Shown here piece by piece: positions 10,034 to 21,039 of a DNA stretch of 64,000 bases. A program made the position numbers and the translations under genes. This DNA comes from Ariolimax columbianus (Eukaryota > Mollusca > Gastropoda > Stylommatophora > Arionidae): the NCBI GenBank assembly GCA_036924085.1, contig JAVGWX010000004.1, positions 14,845,454-14,909,453 of the forward strand, given 5' to 3'. Position 1 is the first letter of the stretch, and each line of letters opens with the position of its first letter. The notes below the pieces were generated by a model. That model did no database searches. It worked only from the letters and a program-made list of their open reading frames with translations, and was not told the origin of the DNA.

Positions 10034-13000
10034 TTACTTACTTACTTAGTCGCTCCTCTTCTACCGTGAGGTGTAGAGGTTTGCCAAAGAGAACGCCACA
10101 CTGCTCTATCCGCCGTCTTTTTCCTGGCCTCTTTCCAATCCATCCCTCTATCACTTAGGGACTGTCGTATGTTGTCTTCCCAACGTACTTTGGGACGTCC
10201 TCGGGGTCTGCGTCCTTGACTTTTGATCTCCCATGACCGCTTTGGTATCCGATCTTCTTCCATTCTACAGACATGGCCAAACCACTGTAGTTGGGACTGC
10301 TCCACTCGTGTCTGCAGGGGTTGAACTTCAAGATTCATAGCCCAGGAAATAGAAGATGCCTACCAGGAACAAAAAAACACAGTAGCGGTTTGGGTGGACC
10401 TAGAAAAGGCATTTGATAAAGTCTGGAAAGAGGGACTTAGAGTCAAGCTACGAAGAAGTGAAGTTTGTGGGAAAATGTACAAATGGATAAGTCACTACCT
10501 CAAAAACAGAATGGCCAGAGTTCAAGTACAAGGGCAGATGAGCAAAAAGTTGACACTTGAGCAGGGAGTACCCCAAGGGGGAGTACTGTCACCCACACTC
10601 TTCCTGGTATATATAAATAATATAACAGAGAATATACCAAGAAGAGTCCACAGCTCAATGTTTGCAGACGATCTGGCTATGTGGACCTCTGAAAAGAATC
10701 TCACCATAGCAAGAAATCATATGCAGCAGGCCCTAACATCGCTGGAAGAGTGGGCGAACTCATGGCTGGTCAAAATAAACGAGGAAAAAACCACATGTAC
10801 AATATTCTCGCTGTCAAACAAACCCCAGAACACCAAATTAAGTCTTAACGGCAAATACCTGCAGACAAACGACAACCCAAACTACTTGGGAGTCACATTT
10901 GATCGGCGCATGACATGGAAAAGTCAGATCGAGAAACCGAATGAGAGCCAGAGAAAGAATGGCAATCATGAGGAAACTTGCTGGCACAAGCTGGTGAGCA
11001 GACGAAAGTATACTAAAGAAACTGTACACCGGAAGAGTGAGACCAGTTCTCGAGTATGGCATGGACAACAGCAGCAAAGGCGAACTTCGACAAAATTAGC
11101 AAACTCCAAAACCAAGCCATGTGAGTTATAACAGGGGGCATGAAGTCAACGCCAATTGTAGAACTTGAAAAGATTACAAAACTGCAACCCATGACCGACA
11201 GAAGAGAGTGCAGAGCTCAGCTGCAGTCAGAGAAACTCAGAAGACTGCACCAGAGACTAAAGAATTTCGGAAACAGGAAACTAAAGCGGAGAAACTTTGC
11301 AGAAATAGCCAAAGCAAAGATGCACGAAGAGCCCATGAACGCACTAACAACACCAAAGCCCATCCCTACTGTACGAAAACCTATCTGGAGGCAGCATATA
11401 TTTCCAGAGGTTGTAGAAAATATACCAGGTATTGGAAACAAAAAACTGCCAGACTGAAAAAGAAAGAAGAGATACTACCCTGAGCTACGTATCGAAAAAC
11501 TACCCAAGCATGGACTGGACCCATGCATACACCGACGGCTCTGTAACAAACTCTACACAGAACGGAGGGGCAGGAGCATCTCTGAACCTACCAAATGGCA
11601 GAAAAATAACACTCATTCGCTACTGGAAAATACACAAGCAATTTCAGAGCGGAGGCAGAGACACTGAGGGCGACAGTGGAAGAAATGGCGACAGGTAAAA
11701 GGAATGAAAGCCATATAGTCCTGCTTACAGATGCCCCGGCCGTAGTCACAGCACTGAAAAGCCAGAAAAATACTGAGCTTAATGATTTAAGAGCAGTACT
11801 CTGTCAACTATGCCAGCAGTCCGCACTGAAAAGGGTAGTGGTACAGTGGGTTCCATCCCACTGCAACATCCAAGGCAACGAGGAGGCAGACAGACTGGCA
11901 AAAGAAGGTGCAAGACAGCCACAACCAGATACTAGTATGACATACGAAGAGTCAAACCGGCTTATTATAGCTAGATACATGACCAAATGGGAAACCAAAC
12001 ATACTGGCTACACCAAAAACGATGCCTATTACCAGTTGAACAGAAGAGAGCAGGTCGTGGTCTTCAGACTTCGCACTGGCCACAATAGACTTCAACAAAT
12101 TGAAGATAGGTGGCACTGACGAATGCCCGTGTGGTACCTGGAAAATGACCGCTGAACATTTGCTGCAAAACTGCCCGACATACGAGGATCAGAGAGAGCA
12201 GATGTGGCCATCACCAGTGGCAACACTAGACAAGCTCTATGGCAGTGTCGACAGCCTCAGGATGACGGCTGCTTTTTTCGAAAAAATTAAGATTGATGTT
12301 TGACTGCGTACGATGAAGAAGAACTTCAAGATTGCTGCGTATTGTCTGGTTACGGATCTTGTCCCTTTTCGTCACCTGAACCGCCTTTCTTAGGTACCTC
12401 ATTTGTGAAGTTTGTAATTGCCTTCCTTGGGCTGTAGTCATTGCCCATGACTCACATCCATATGTCAGGACAGGCACATCGGTCGAGCAGTATACATCCA
12501 TCTTTGTTTTCCTGCTTATGTCTCTTCTGCTGAGGAAACCTCTGTTTATTGCATGGAACAGTCTACCTGCTGCTGCCCTTCGTGCAGTTAACTCCTCTTT
12601 GATTCCTCCCCTGCTGTCTATTACCACTCCTAGATATTTAAAGCTACTGACCTGCTCTAGTGCTCGTGTTCCCAGGGTTATCTGATGTCTCTTTTCATCT
12701 CTGGCGATCACCATGGTTTTTGTTTTGGAGTTGCATATGTGCATTCCTCTCTTCTTCAACTCTTCTTCCCAGACCTGCAAGTTGATCTGGAGATGTGCTT
12801 CGGTTTTCATGATCAGGGCCACATCGTCTGCAAATGCTAGTTCCGATATGTAACTTGGTCTCATCTTCCAGTACCCTACTTCATACTTTTTTGTCCGTTC
12901 CTTGCAGGCTTTGATGACTTCATCCATGAGGTGTATGAAAAGGTACAGTGATAGAATGTCCCCCTGTCTTACTCCTCTAGTGGTCTTGAACTCTCCTGAC

Positions 13001-13140
13001 TTTTGATTTGATGTCGCACATAATTTCTGCATGTTTTATAGAAACTCTGTATGGCAGAGATCAGGGGTCCTGGGATATTCTTCCTTGTCAGGCACTCCCA
13101 GAGTTTGTCCCAAGGAACTTTATCAAATGCTTTCTCCATT
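10034..13140 (-). mobile_element. RTE-like LINE, 5'-truncated, split by a LINE-alpha insertion
   Basis: The flanks share a perfect 15-base target duplication, ttattaaatatatac, at 10019-10033 and 13141-13155. The element reads on the minus strand. It starts in the RT at M-E-K-A-F-D-K-V-P (near 13140), then has R-G-V-R-Q-G-D, the catalytic S-E-L-A-F-A-D-D-V-A-L-I, S-S-F-K-Y-L-G, and R-N-Q-T-I-R near 12340. It resumes left of the inserted LINE-alpha with Q-W-F-G-H-V and G-R-R-P-R-G-R-P-K-V-R-W. The 3' tail is a taag repeat. The endonuclease was lost by 5' truncation. The RT frame from 12310 to 13032 is still open, so decay is moderate. The RTE clade is inferred from the C-terminal motifs. Confidence 0.85.
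10336..12320 (+). mobile_element. LINE-alpha copy, 5'-truncated, inside the RTE-like LINE
   Basis: A 13-base target duplication, gaacttcaagatt, flanks it (10323-10335 and 12321-12333). The copy begins within the RT domain at the A-x-E-I-E-D-A-Y-Q stretch. It keeps V-D-L-E-K-A-F-D-K-V-W, G-V-P-Q-G-G-V-L-S-P and F-A-D-D-L-A-M-W, then has a frameshift near 10930, others around 11110 and 11430, and another in the RNase H near 11640. RNase H motifs (Y-T-D-G-S; W-V-P-S-H-C-N-I-Q-G-N-E-E-A-D) and the C-terminal C-P-C-G remain. A small deletion near 12095 removes the R-x-H-L-F-N segment. It ends in gtacgatgaagaag. The protein cannot be functional. Confidence 0.93.
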
Positions 13141-13155
13141 TTATTAAATATATAC

Positions 13156-13394
13156 CTATTAGAAATAACTATTAAATTGAATGGGACTGTCGCAAGACAT
13201 TTTGTGGGACTCAAGATAAAAATTTACTTTTCATTTAAGAATGTCTCCCAGGAACCTAACTTGTTAGGAGTGTCTGTATATTCTACATTTCATATGAATG
13301 CTTTACTCAAGTCATTTCAGTGAGTGCTCTTTGTCTGGATTTTGAAGAAATCTCTTGAAACAATACCCCATATATCATCATTTATCCATCTGAT
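13156..13394. other. Unassigned DNA
   Basis: No recognised feature was seen; this is the right flank of the RTE-like insertion. Confidence 0.4.
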
Positions 13395-13565
13395 TCCCCT
13401 TGGAAAATAGAGTAGCAACAGATGCTCTCTATCTGTTCCTACTCTGTGACGTCCTCTTGAACCTTGGTCATGAGACACTGATTGAACTGATCTCCTTTTC
13501 GACTGTTCGTCACCAGATGTTCCCTGGCCTTCCCACTCATCTCCATCTCCAATCTAGCGTATGTC
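13395..13565 (-). pseudogene. LINE C-terminal remnant (same family as 1575-1912)
   Basis: The minus strand reads Y-A-R-L-E-M-E-M-S, then Q-F-N-Q-C-L-M-T-K-V-Q-E-D-V. In another frame it gives R-H-T-L-D-W, equivalent to the L-A-L-D-W of the 1575-1912 fragment. The fragment runs directly into the 26-bp array at its right end. Confidence 0.6.
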
Positions 13566-14118
13566 TGACCATGCTATCCGGTCTCTATGTCTGGCCATAC
13601 TATCCGGCCTCAATGTTTGGCCATACTATCTGGTCTCTATGTTTGGCCATACTATCCGGTCTCTATGTTTGGCCATGCTATCCGGCCTCTATGTCTGGCC
13701 ATGCTATCCGGCCTTAATGTTTTGCCATGCTATCCGGTCTCTATGTCTTGTCATGCTATCCGGCCTCAATGTTTGGCCATGCTATCCCGCCTCTATGTCT
13801 GGCCATGCTATCCGGCCTTAATGTTTTGCCATGCTATCCGGTCTCTATGTCTTGCCATGCTATCCGGCCTCAATGTTTGGCCATGCTATCCGGCCTCTAT
13901 ATTTGGCCATGCCATGCTATCCGGCCTCTATATTTGGCCATGCTATCCGGCCTCTATGTTTGGCCATGCTATCCAGCCTCTATGTTTGGCCATGCTATCC
14001 GGCCTCAATGTTTGGCCATGCTATCCAGTCTCTATGTTTGGACATGCTATCCGGTCTCTATGTTTGGCCATGTCATGCTATCCGGCCTCTATATTTGGCC
14101 ATACTATCCGGTCTCCCT
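13560..14118. repeat. 26-bp minisatellite, about 21 units
   Basis: The unit is atgtttggccatgctatccg followed by gcctct, with period 26. Variants are tctgg/tttgg/tttgcc, catac/catgc and ggcctc/ggtctc. A 5-base insertion (catgc) recurs at 13912 and 14070. Since 26 is not a multiple of 3, all three frames cycle through the unit. The first unit overlaps the LINE remnant at 13395-13565, and the unit reads as a stretch of that LINE coding sequence on the minus strand. Confidence 0.96.
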
Positions 14119-15050
14119 CTTAACTTAACGTCTTTATACTGGTTAAGAAGACTCTGCAGACTCTTCTGTATACAACCAGTTTCATTTACATGTCCTTGCT
14201 CTAATAACTATACACATCTAATCCATTCTTCAATGCATTAATTGTCCCTGCCTCCACTACTTCCTGTGGCAATACATTCTAAGCATTCACCACTCTCTGA
14301 CTAAAAAAAAATATTTTCTAATTTCTAATCTGGACCTTTCTTTAGTTAATTTGTAGGTGGTTGTATTTTTTTTTTGTTTTTGTGTTCGCCTTATTTTTCT
14401 AATCCCCAAGGTGGTGTGCGTTGCACTGTGTTTTTATTTTGCTCCTGTCGGCCCAGTGCAACCTACTTCAGCATGCATTTTATGTAAGGGTCTGCTTCCT
14501 CTTGCATTTTCTAAGGGTTTGCTTCCCCGGGGTAACGGCCGGTGCTGTGATGAGGATCGAACCCAGCACCTTCGGATTGTGAGCCGTGCCACTTAACCAC
14601 TAGGCCACGCCGTCCCCTCGGTTGTATTTTTAAAAACTTGTTATAGTCTAATTTATCCTTTCCGTTGATTATCTTATAAACTTGTAATAGGTCACCTCAA
14701 AATCTTATATTTTTTCATTACTGTAATTTGGTAATTTTACTTTCAGTTTTGTCGCTCTTCTTTGTATCCTTTCCAGCATGTTTATATCTCCTCTACATAT
14801 GTACACAGTACTCTAATCCAGGTCTAACTAATTCTTTATACAGTTTGACTATCACTTCCTTACTCTTATGTTGAACATTTCTTTTTATCATACCTAGTAT
14901 TGCATTTGCCGTTTCCACTGCTACCTGGACTTGCTCACTCACCTTACCTGTATGATCTATTATAACCCCTAGGTCCTTTTCCTTTTCTATCTTTTTAATA
15001 TTGTTCTCTCCCATTCTGTAATTATGTTCCATAATGGATCTACCCATGAA
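14118..15050 (-). pseudogene. CR1-like LINE 3' fragment, split by SINE A
   Basis: Minus-strand RT C-terminal segment: G-R-S-I-M-E-H-N-Y-R-M-G-E-N-N-I, E-K-D-L-G-V-I-I-D-H-T-G-K, L-Y-K-E-L-V-R-P-G-L-E-Y-C. These align closely with the better copy at 57880-58660. About 70 residues after L-E-Y-C are scrambled by deletions. The 3' untranslated part (cttaacttaacgtctttata at 14118-14137) also matches the other copy. A SINE A (14371-14619) interrupts it. CR1 assignment rests on the E-K-D-L-G-V and Y-K-x-x-V-R-P-x-L-E-Y motifs. Confidence 0.85.
14371..14619 (-). mobile_element. SINE A copy with 12-bp target duplication
   Basis: Flanked by ggttgtattttt at 14359-14370 and 14620-14631. Intact order on the minus strand: tRNA-like head (cctagtggttaagtggcac, then B box gggttcgatcc), body, shared core, gttcgcctta complement, A-rich tail. 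It inserted into the CR1-like fragment. Confidence 0.95.
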
Positions 15051-15054
15051 GCAG

Positions 15055-15775
15055 TGGAATCTACATAGAAAACACTCCATACCATCAGGAGAGACCTGTA
15101 CCAATTTCAGAGCTGAAGCAACAGATTCTCATGCAGCAGATCAGATTCTTATCAGCTAAAACACAACTACAAGGAAAATGGTCATTCTAACAATCTCCAG
15201 TAGCGTACTCCATTTCATCTCATGCCACATACAAGATAGACTCACACACAAAATAAAATACATAATTTTGCTGTCTCAAAATAGAGATCTAGTCCTACAG
15301 TTGATTCTGGCCCACTGTGGGAAACGAGAAAGCTCGGAAACGCCAGAAGTGGCGGCACACAGACTTATCACCCACAGAGCTTTAAACAAACAAAGACGCT
15401 CATCAAATGATCTATGAGGATGAAATGGAGAGACCAGCACAAAGAATACAAGCCAGAAATTTGTTCTTTTTGGTTGTTTTTTTGGCATTCGCCTATTTTG
15501 CTATTCCCCAAGGCGGGTGTGCGGTGCACTGCGGTTTTTATTTTGCCCCTGTCGGCCCAGTGCATCCGACTTCAACAAGCATTTTATGTAAGGGTCTGCT
15601 TCCTCCTGCATTTTCTAATGGTTTGCTTCCCAGGGGTAACGGCCGGTGCTGTGATCAAACTCAGCACCTTCGGATTGTGAGCCGTATCACTAAACCACTA
15701 GCCCACCCCATACCCAGCCAGAAAATGATAGCATAGACAAACTTGGCAGAGATGGACAGACAAAAATCTTGAGAC
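15055..15775 (+). pseudogene. LINE-delta RNase H fragment, split by SINE A
   Basis: The plus strand encodes a decayed RNase H region: T-N-F-R-A-E-A near 15098, D-L-V-L-Q-L-I-L-A-H-C-G near 15290-15320, then, beyond the SINE A, E-N-D-S-I-D-K-L-G-R-D-G-Q-T-K-I-L. The same family lies on the minus strand at 26890-27430, where the motif is better kept (W-I-P-A-H-C-G-I-T-G-N-E-K-A-D). The right end is cut by LINE-beta. Confidence 0.8.
15460..15715 (-). mobile_element. SINE A copy inside LINE-delta
   Basis: The repeat agccagaaa occurs at 15451-15459 and 15716-15724 and is consistent with a 9-base target duplication; host LINE-delta sequence resumes exactly there. The SINE carries the core, body and tRNA-like head on the minus strand, with a short deletion at the B box. 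Confidence 0.92.
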
Positions 15776-15877
15776 TCTTCTTCTTTGTTCATCCTCATAT
15801 TAAGGTCCCGGTTTCTCTTACAAAAGACACAGTTGTTTGTAAGGCTGTTTTATCTCCATACAGCTTTTGTCTCATAT

Positions 15878-18800
15878 CTAATGAGGCCAGTATTGTTCTC
15901 GCTTTTCCTGCCTGAGCTTGCAGCTTTGTAGGATGTGTTTCACGGTCATGGTATGCTCCCCACATGGGCACCTGTCATCTGTCCCAATCCTCATTTTATT
16001 GTAAAGATGACCCTTGAGTCTAGTATGCCCAATTCTCAGTCTGAAGATGATGACTTGCTCTTCTCTAGTTAAGTTATAGTAGCTGTCTTCTTTTCGGAAG
16101 TCGGGGTGTTGATTAGCCCATTTTCCCCTGAAGTTGGCTTTAATTATGGTCTTGGCCTCATTATATGTGATGCTCAGGTGTGTTTGTGGGGATGCTCCTC
16201 CACTCTTTGCTAGTTTGTCTGCAGCTTCATTGCCTTCAATATTGCAGTGGGATGGGATCCACTGTATGACCAACCTTGGGTGTTCTGCTGAGAACCATGT
16301 CAGGGAGAACATACATTGCTCGAAATCTTCATCTTTGTTTTGGGTCTTAGCACTGCTAATAGTGACGCAGATTCATTAAGGAATACTATGTTTTCTTGGT
16401 GGATATCTATATCTTGGTTTACAAGCTCAGCTGTGGCCTTCAGTGCACCTGCTTCTGCATGGAAGTTATTGGAATATGTTCCCATTGTTAATACTCAAGT
16501 TTTTCTTCTCCATTCCTTAGTCTGTAATAGACCCCTCCACCTCCATTGGATGTTGCTTTGTTAGATGAGCAATCTGTATATACGTGTATCCATGTTTCTG
16601 GTGGGTATACTCTCCTAAGATATTCTTCTGTGATAAATTTCCTTTCTGAATCTGTCTGTTCCCTTTTTCCCTATTCCCGCTATGGTTTCTACCATCTCAG
16701 GGAACTTGGCTTTTTTCCATGGTGGGATTTGGGATGTTTGTTTTAGATCTCTAACCACTGCCTGGCTTATGATTTGGTCTGCTCTTGCAAGTTCTTTTGT
16801 TTTTGATATGACGTGGTTTCTCTTTAATCTCCCTCTTCCCATGCGATTTATCCTGTCATATATTGGGTGATCAGGCATTCGTTTGAATTTCTCCTGCTGG
16901 AGTGTTTTTTGGTCTCTGTGCGTGTCCATACTTTCAATTCGTGTGATGTTCTCCATTGCATTTATTGGTGTTGTTCTCATAGCTCCAATGATGATACGTA
17001 TACCTTGGTTTTGGGTTGTATTTATTTTGTGAAAGTTATTCTTTGTTGCTGTGGACCATGCTGTTATCCCGTATTCTAGCACTGGTCTCACATAACCTGC
17101 ATATAGTTTCTTTAGGGTGTCTATGTCTGCTCTCCATGTTGAGCCTGATATCTTCCTCATTATCGCCATTCTGTTCTTAGATTTGTTGGTGACTTTGTTA
17201 TTCCCAGATAAGTTGGACTTATGTCAAGAAGGAGAGTCTGGCCATTTACTTTCAGGATCACTTCTTGGGGCTTGGGAGATAGCGAGAATATTGTGTACAT
17301 GGTTTTGGATTCATTTATAGCGATTTACCATTTTTTGGTCCATGTCTCTATTTTATTTAGAGCCTCCTGCATTTGGTTTCTAGCTACATGTGTAGACTCT
17401 TCGGATGTCCATAGTGCCAGGTCATCTGCATATAGTGCACTGTGTACTCTTTTAGGGATTTCTGTGCTAATTTCATTGAGGAACAGCATGGGCGAGAGTA
17501 TTCCACCTTGGGGAACTCCTTATTCCATTTTCATCTTTTTGCTGAGGTGTCCTTGGAGTTGCACTCTTGCTGTCATGTTATCTAGAAAATCACTGATCCA
17601 CTTGTACATGTTGTAGGCTACATCCATTTGCAGTAGTTTGAGTTTTAACCCGCTCTTCCATATTTTATCAAAGGTTTTTTCTTGGTCTATCCAGACTGCC
17701 AGTGTTTTCTTTTTTTCTTGAAATGCATCTTCTATCTCCTGCGATATATATGTCACCTGATCTTTGGTCGATCTGTTTCTACGAAAACCTACTTGCTGTG
17801 GGATAAGTAAATTCTTTGATTCCATATGCCAGGTTAATCTATTGTTAACTATTCGTTCCATTAGTTTCCCCACACAGCTGAGTAGACTAATAGGTCTGTA
17901 ACTGCCTGGCTTCATGTTGTCTTTCCCATGTTTAAGGATGGGGATAGTCCTTGCCTCCTTCCACACTGTGGGGACAGTTCCTTGTTTCCAGCTTGTGTTA
18001 AAGATGTGTAGCAGTTTGTTCTTTGCTACTTCTCCCATGTTAGAGAGCATTTCATTAGTGATGCCATCCTTTCCTGGGGCATTTCTCTTCTTGAGTTTAC
18101 TAATGGCTGACTCCAGTTCTGTCTTGGTGATATTTACTATCAGATGTTCCTCAGGTACTCGCATTGAGTGCTCCATGTGGTTTATTTCTTTCATAATATA
18201 CCTTTTCATGTCTGCTGGGATTTTCTTTCTACTTGTTTTTGCATAATTTTGGATTAGAACATCCGCTGCTTTTTTCCCCAGTTAGTACCTTTTCTTCATT
18301 TTCAATCGCAATTGTTGGCTTGTAGCTGTTTTCGTCACTCAAGGCCTTTGCTAGCTTCCAGAGTTTCTTGCTTTCTCTATCAAAGTTGAGGGTTTCTGTA
18401 TGCTCTTGCCAACTTTTCCTGCATGCTTGGTTGACTTTTTCCTATATCTTGCAGCAGCTGTCTTGAGTGCGATGTTGCTTTCTTGATTTTGGCCAGTTTC
18501 CGCCCTTTCTTTTGCCTCTTTTAGTTGAAGTTCCATCTGTTGCACTTCAGTTGACCAATACAGTTTGTAATTTCTTCTGGCACCTCTTGGGATGTTCTCC
18601 ATTGCTGCCTTCAGAAGACACTGGTTGGATTTGTCCACCATCTTGCCTACTTTCTTGTGGTGGGTGTTGGTGGACTGGCAGTAAAGATTTGTTTGATGGG
18701 CCTGTGGTCGCTTACTGCAAGAGGTGCGAGAACTGTTCTTTTTGATTTTTGGCTTAGGTTGCCAGTGGTAAATGCAAGGTCAGGGAATGATGTTGATGTT

Positions 18801-19500
18801 CATCGCCTTGAATAGAACGTGGGAGGGTCGTCTCGGAGGTTTGTCAGATAGAGGTTGTTGTCAACCTCCCATTCCTCTAGTTCGTGTTCCTTTGCGTTGG
18901 TCTGTGCGTAACCCCACCTCTCAGACTGGCTGTTAAAGTCTTCTATTACTATGGTTGCCTGGTCCATAATATTCATGGCTTCTAGACCCAGATTTTTTGT
19001 TGGCGGGCAGTATGTATTATAAATTCTGCCTGGTTCGGTAAGGTTATGTCCACCCATATTGTTTCAGCTTCTCCATCTGTTTCCACCAAGATCATCTTTG
19101 ATGGGATTGATATTTTGGAGAGGATAAACACACCTCTTATGCCCATCCCTATCCAGTCTATTGTTTTTTAATCCTCTTATGCAAAATCTGTGGTTTGGAT
19201 TAAGGTGTGTTTCCTGGATGCAGGCTATTCTATTTCTTCCTCGAATAGTCTTCTGGACAATGCTTCCTTTTTGTTGTATATACCTTCAGCGTTCCATTGC
19301 AACACCTGCAGGGTTTGAGTGGCAGATGTATCAGTATGTCCATGGTGGGAGAAACATGTCTTTGTCTGTGTGGGTACCTTATGGTGTCTTTCTGTATTGT
19401 CCCAGTCCTTGATAATGCTTGGATGAGATACGTAGTGTCATGGTTTGCAACAATGAGCTGTTTTATTTGCATCTTTCGGTCCAACACTTTTGTTTTCAGC
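15878..19500 (-). pseudogene. LINE-beta endonuclease/RT/RNase H ORF, broken
   Basis: Decayed polyprotein read right to left. Endonuclease parts lie at 18800-19057 (V-I-E-D-F-N-S-Q-S-E-R-W-G-Y, the endonuclease core). A linker at 18351-18641 contains I-P-R-G-A-R-R-N-Y-K. RT at 17520-18209 has G-K-D-G-I-T-N-E-M-L, Y-R-P-I-S-L-L and V-W-I-D-Q-E-K-T-F-D-K-I-W. The FADD-equivalent region near 17400-17440 is out of frame. RT thumb lies at 16615-17169 and RNase H at 15878-16485 (W-I-P-S-H-C-N-I-E-G-N-E-A-A-D), followed by D-R-C-P-C-G. It is clearly related to LINE-alpha but much diverged, with at least five frame breaks. Confidence 0.9.
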
Positions 19501-19872
19501 AAGCATTTTCTTCAGGTTCACATCTCTAGCCTTTGGTTGTCCCCAACCAGCCTGGCGGCCAAACCTGCAAGGCAGCAGGTTATTTATTGATACCATGTTT
19601 ATATATGGTTTGATAGAGTAGTTATACGGTCACCCTTACAGTTGGCCTTTGTCAGGGAAGAGGCAGGGGATGTCCTATTTGGAGTCCATGAGCCTGGCGC
19701 TGTCCCTCTCACCCACCAGACTCCCATGTTCATAACTGCACTCTCAGCAGTCACATAGTCCTTTAGCACATTGATACACAGTGGACTTGGGGTCATTTTT
19801 CCCATTGATTGGGGTCATTGTTGGTCAGATATTAAGGTTTAGGAATGGCTTTCCCTTTGGGCTTCTCCTTGT

Positions 19873-20965
19873 TTGGGCTCGCTAGATGATAGTCCTTGGT
19901 TGTCTTGTCCTCCTGGGTTGTGCTCGCTAGATGATAGTCCTTGGTTGTCCTGTCCTCCTGGGTTGTGCTCGCTAGATGATAGTCCTTGGTTGTCCTGTCC
20001 TCCTGGGTTGTGCTCGCTAGGTGATAGTCCTTGGTTGTCCTGTCCTCCTGGGTTGTGCTCGCTAGATGATAGTCCTTGGTTGTCCTGTCCTCCTGGGTTG
20101 TGCTCGCTAGATGATAGTCCTTGGTTGTCCTGTCCTCCTGGCTTGGGCTCGCTAGATGATAGTCCTTGGTTGTCCTGTCCTCCTGGGTTGTGCTCGCTAG
20201 ATGATAGTCCTTGGTTGTCTTGTCCTCCTGGGTTGTGCTCGCTAGATGATAGTCCTTGGTTGTCTTGTCCTCCTGGGTTGTGCTCGCTAGGTGATAGTCC
20301 TTGGTTGTCTTGTCCTCCTGGGTTGTGCTCGCTAGATGATAGTCCTTGGTTGTCCTGTCCTCCTGGGTTGTGCTCGCTAGATGATAGTCCTTGGTTGTCC
20401 TGTCCTCCTGGCTTGGGCTCGCTAGATGATAGTCTTTGGTTGTCCTGTCCTCCTGGGTTGGGCTCGCTAGGTGATAGTCCTTGGTTGTCCTGTCCTCCTG
20501 GGTTGTGCTCGCTAGGTGATAGTCCTTGGTTGTCCTGTCCTCCTGGGTTGGGCTCGCTAGGTGATAGTCCTTGGTTGTCCTGTCCTCCTGGGTTGGGCTC
20601 GCTAGGTGATAGTCCTTGGTTGTCCTGTCCTCCTGGGTTGGGCTTGCTAGGTGATAGTCCTTGGTTGTCTTGTCCTCCTGGGTTGTGCTCGCTAGATGAT
20701 AGTCCTTGGTTGTCCTGTCCTCCTGGGTTGTGCTCGCTAGATGATAGTCCTTGGTTGTCCTGTCCTCCTGGGTTGGGCTCGCTAGGTGATAGTCCTTGGT
20801 TGTCCTGTCCTCCTGGGTTGGGCTCGCTAGGTGATAGTCCTTGGTTGTCTTGTCCTCCTGGGTTGGGCTTGCTAGGTGATAGTCCTTGGTTGTCCTGTCC
20901 TCCTGGGTTGGGCTCGCTAGGTGATAGTCCTTGGTTGTCCTGTCCTCCTGGGTTGCGAGGTCCAT
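19873..20965. repeat. 45-bp minisatellite, 24 units
   Basis: The unit reads gctcgctagatgatagtcct, then tggttgtcctgtcctcctgg, then gttgt. The period is 45 with very few variant sites (aga/agg; tct/tcc; tgc/ggc; tcgc/ttgc). Variant order recurs at 5-6 unit spacing: gcttgggctc at 20141 and 20411, ggcttgctag at 20641 and 20866. Both strands are stop-free: a 15-residue repeat containing T-Q-E-D-R-T-T-K-D-Y-H-L-A-S on minus and one containing D-D-S-P-W-L-S-C-P-P-G-L on plus. A degenerate extra unit (ccaggaagatagacaacc on the minus strand) closes the right end at about 21016. It lies where the LINE-beta 5' end should be. Confidence 0.96.
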
Positions 20966-21039
20966 CTGCCCAAACCTTGTGTAGAGTTTCCTCTCCTAGG
21001 TTGTCTATCTTCCTGGAATCTTGAGCCTCACCTGGCTGC

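Larger units (their letters stand above)
15774..21016 (-). mobile_element. LINE-beta, I-type LINE, probably full length
   Basis: Minus-strand non-LTR element with a single large degraded ORF (15878-19500) in the order endonuclease, reverse transcriptase, RNase H, Cys/His end. The 3' end at left is a gaa-rich tail. It abuts aatcttgag at 15765-15773, and the same 9-mer occurs at 21017-21025 just beyond the 45-bp array. If those are target duplications, the array (19873-20965) is the tandemly repeated 5' end of the element and the total is about 5.2 kb. Without that inference the recognisable element runs to about 19600. It inserted into a LINE-delta copy. Confidence 0.75.

Noticed and set aside
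13561..14241. Overlapping plus-strand frames rich in Trp-Pro-Cys-Tyr-Pro
   Set aside because: All three frames repeat the same 26-bp unit in rotation.
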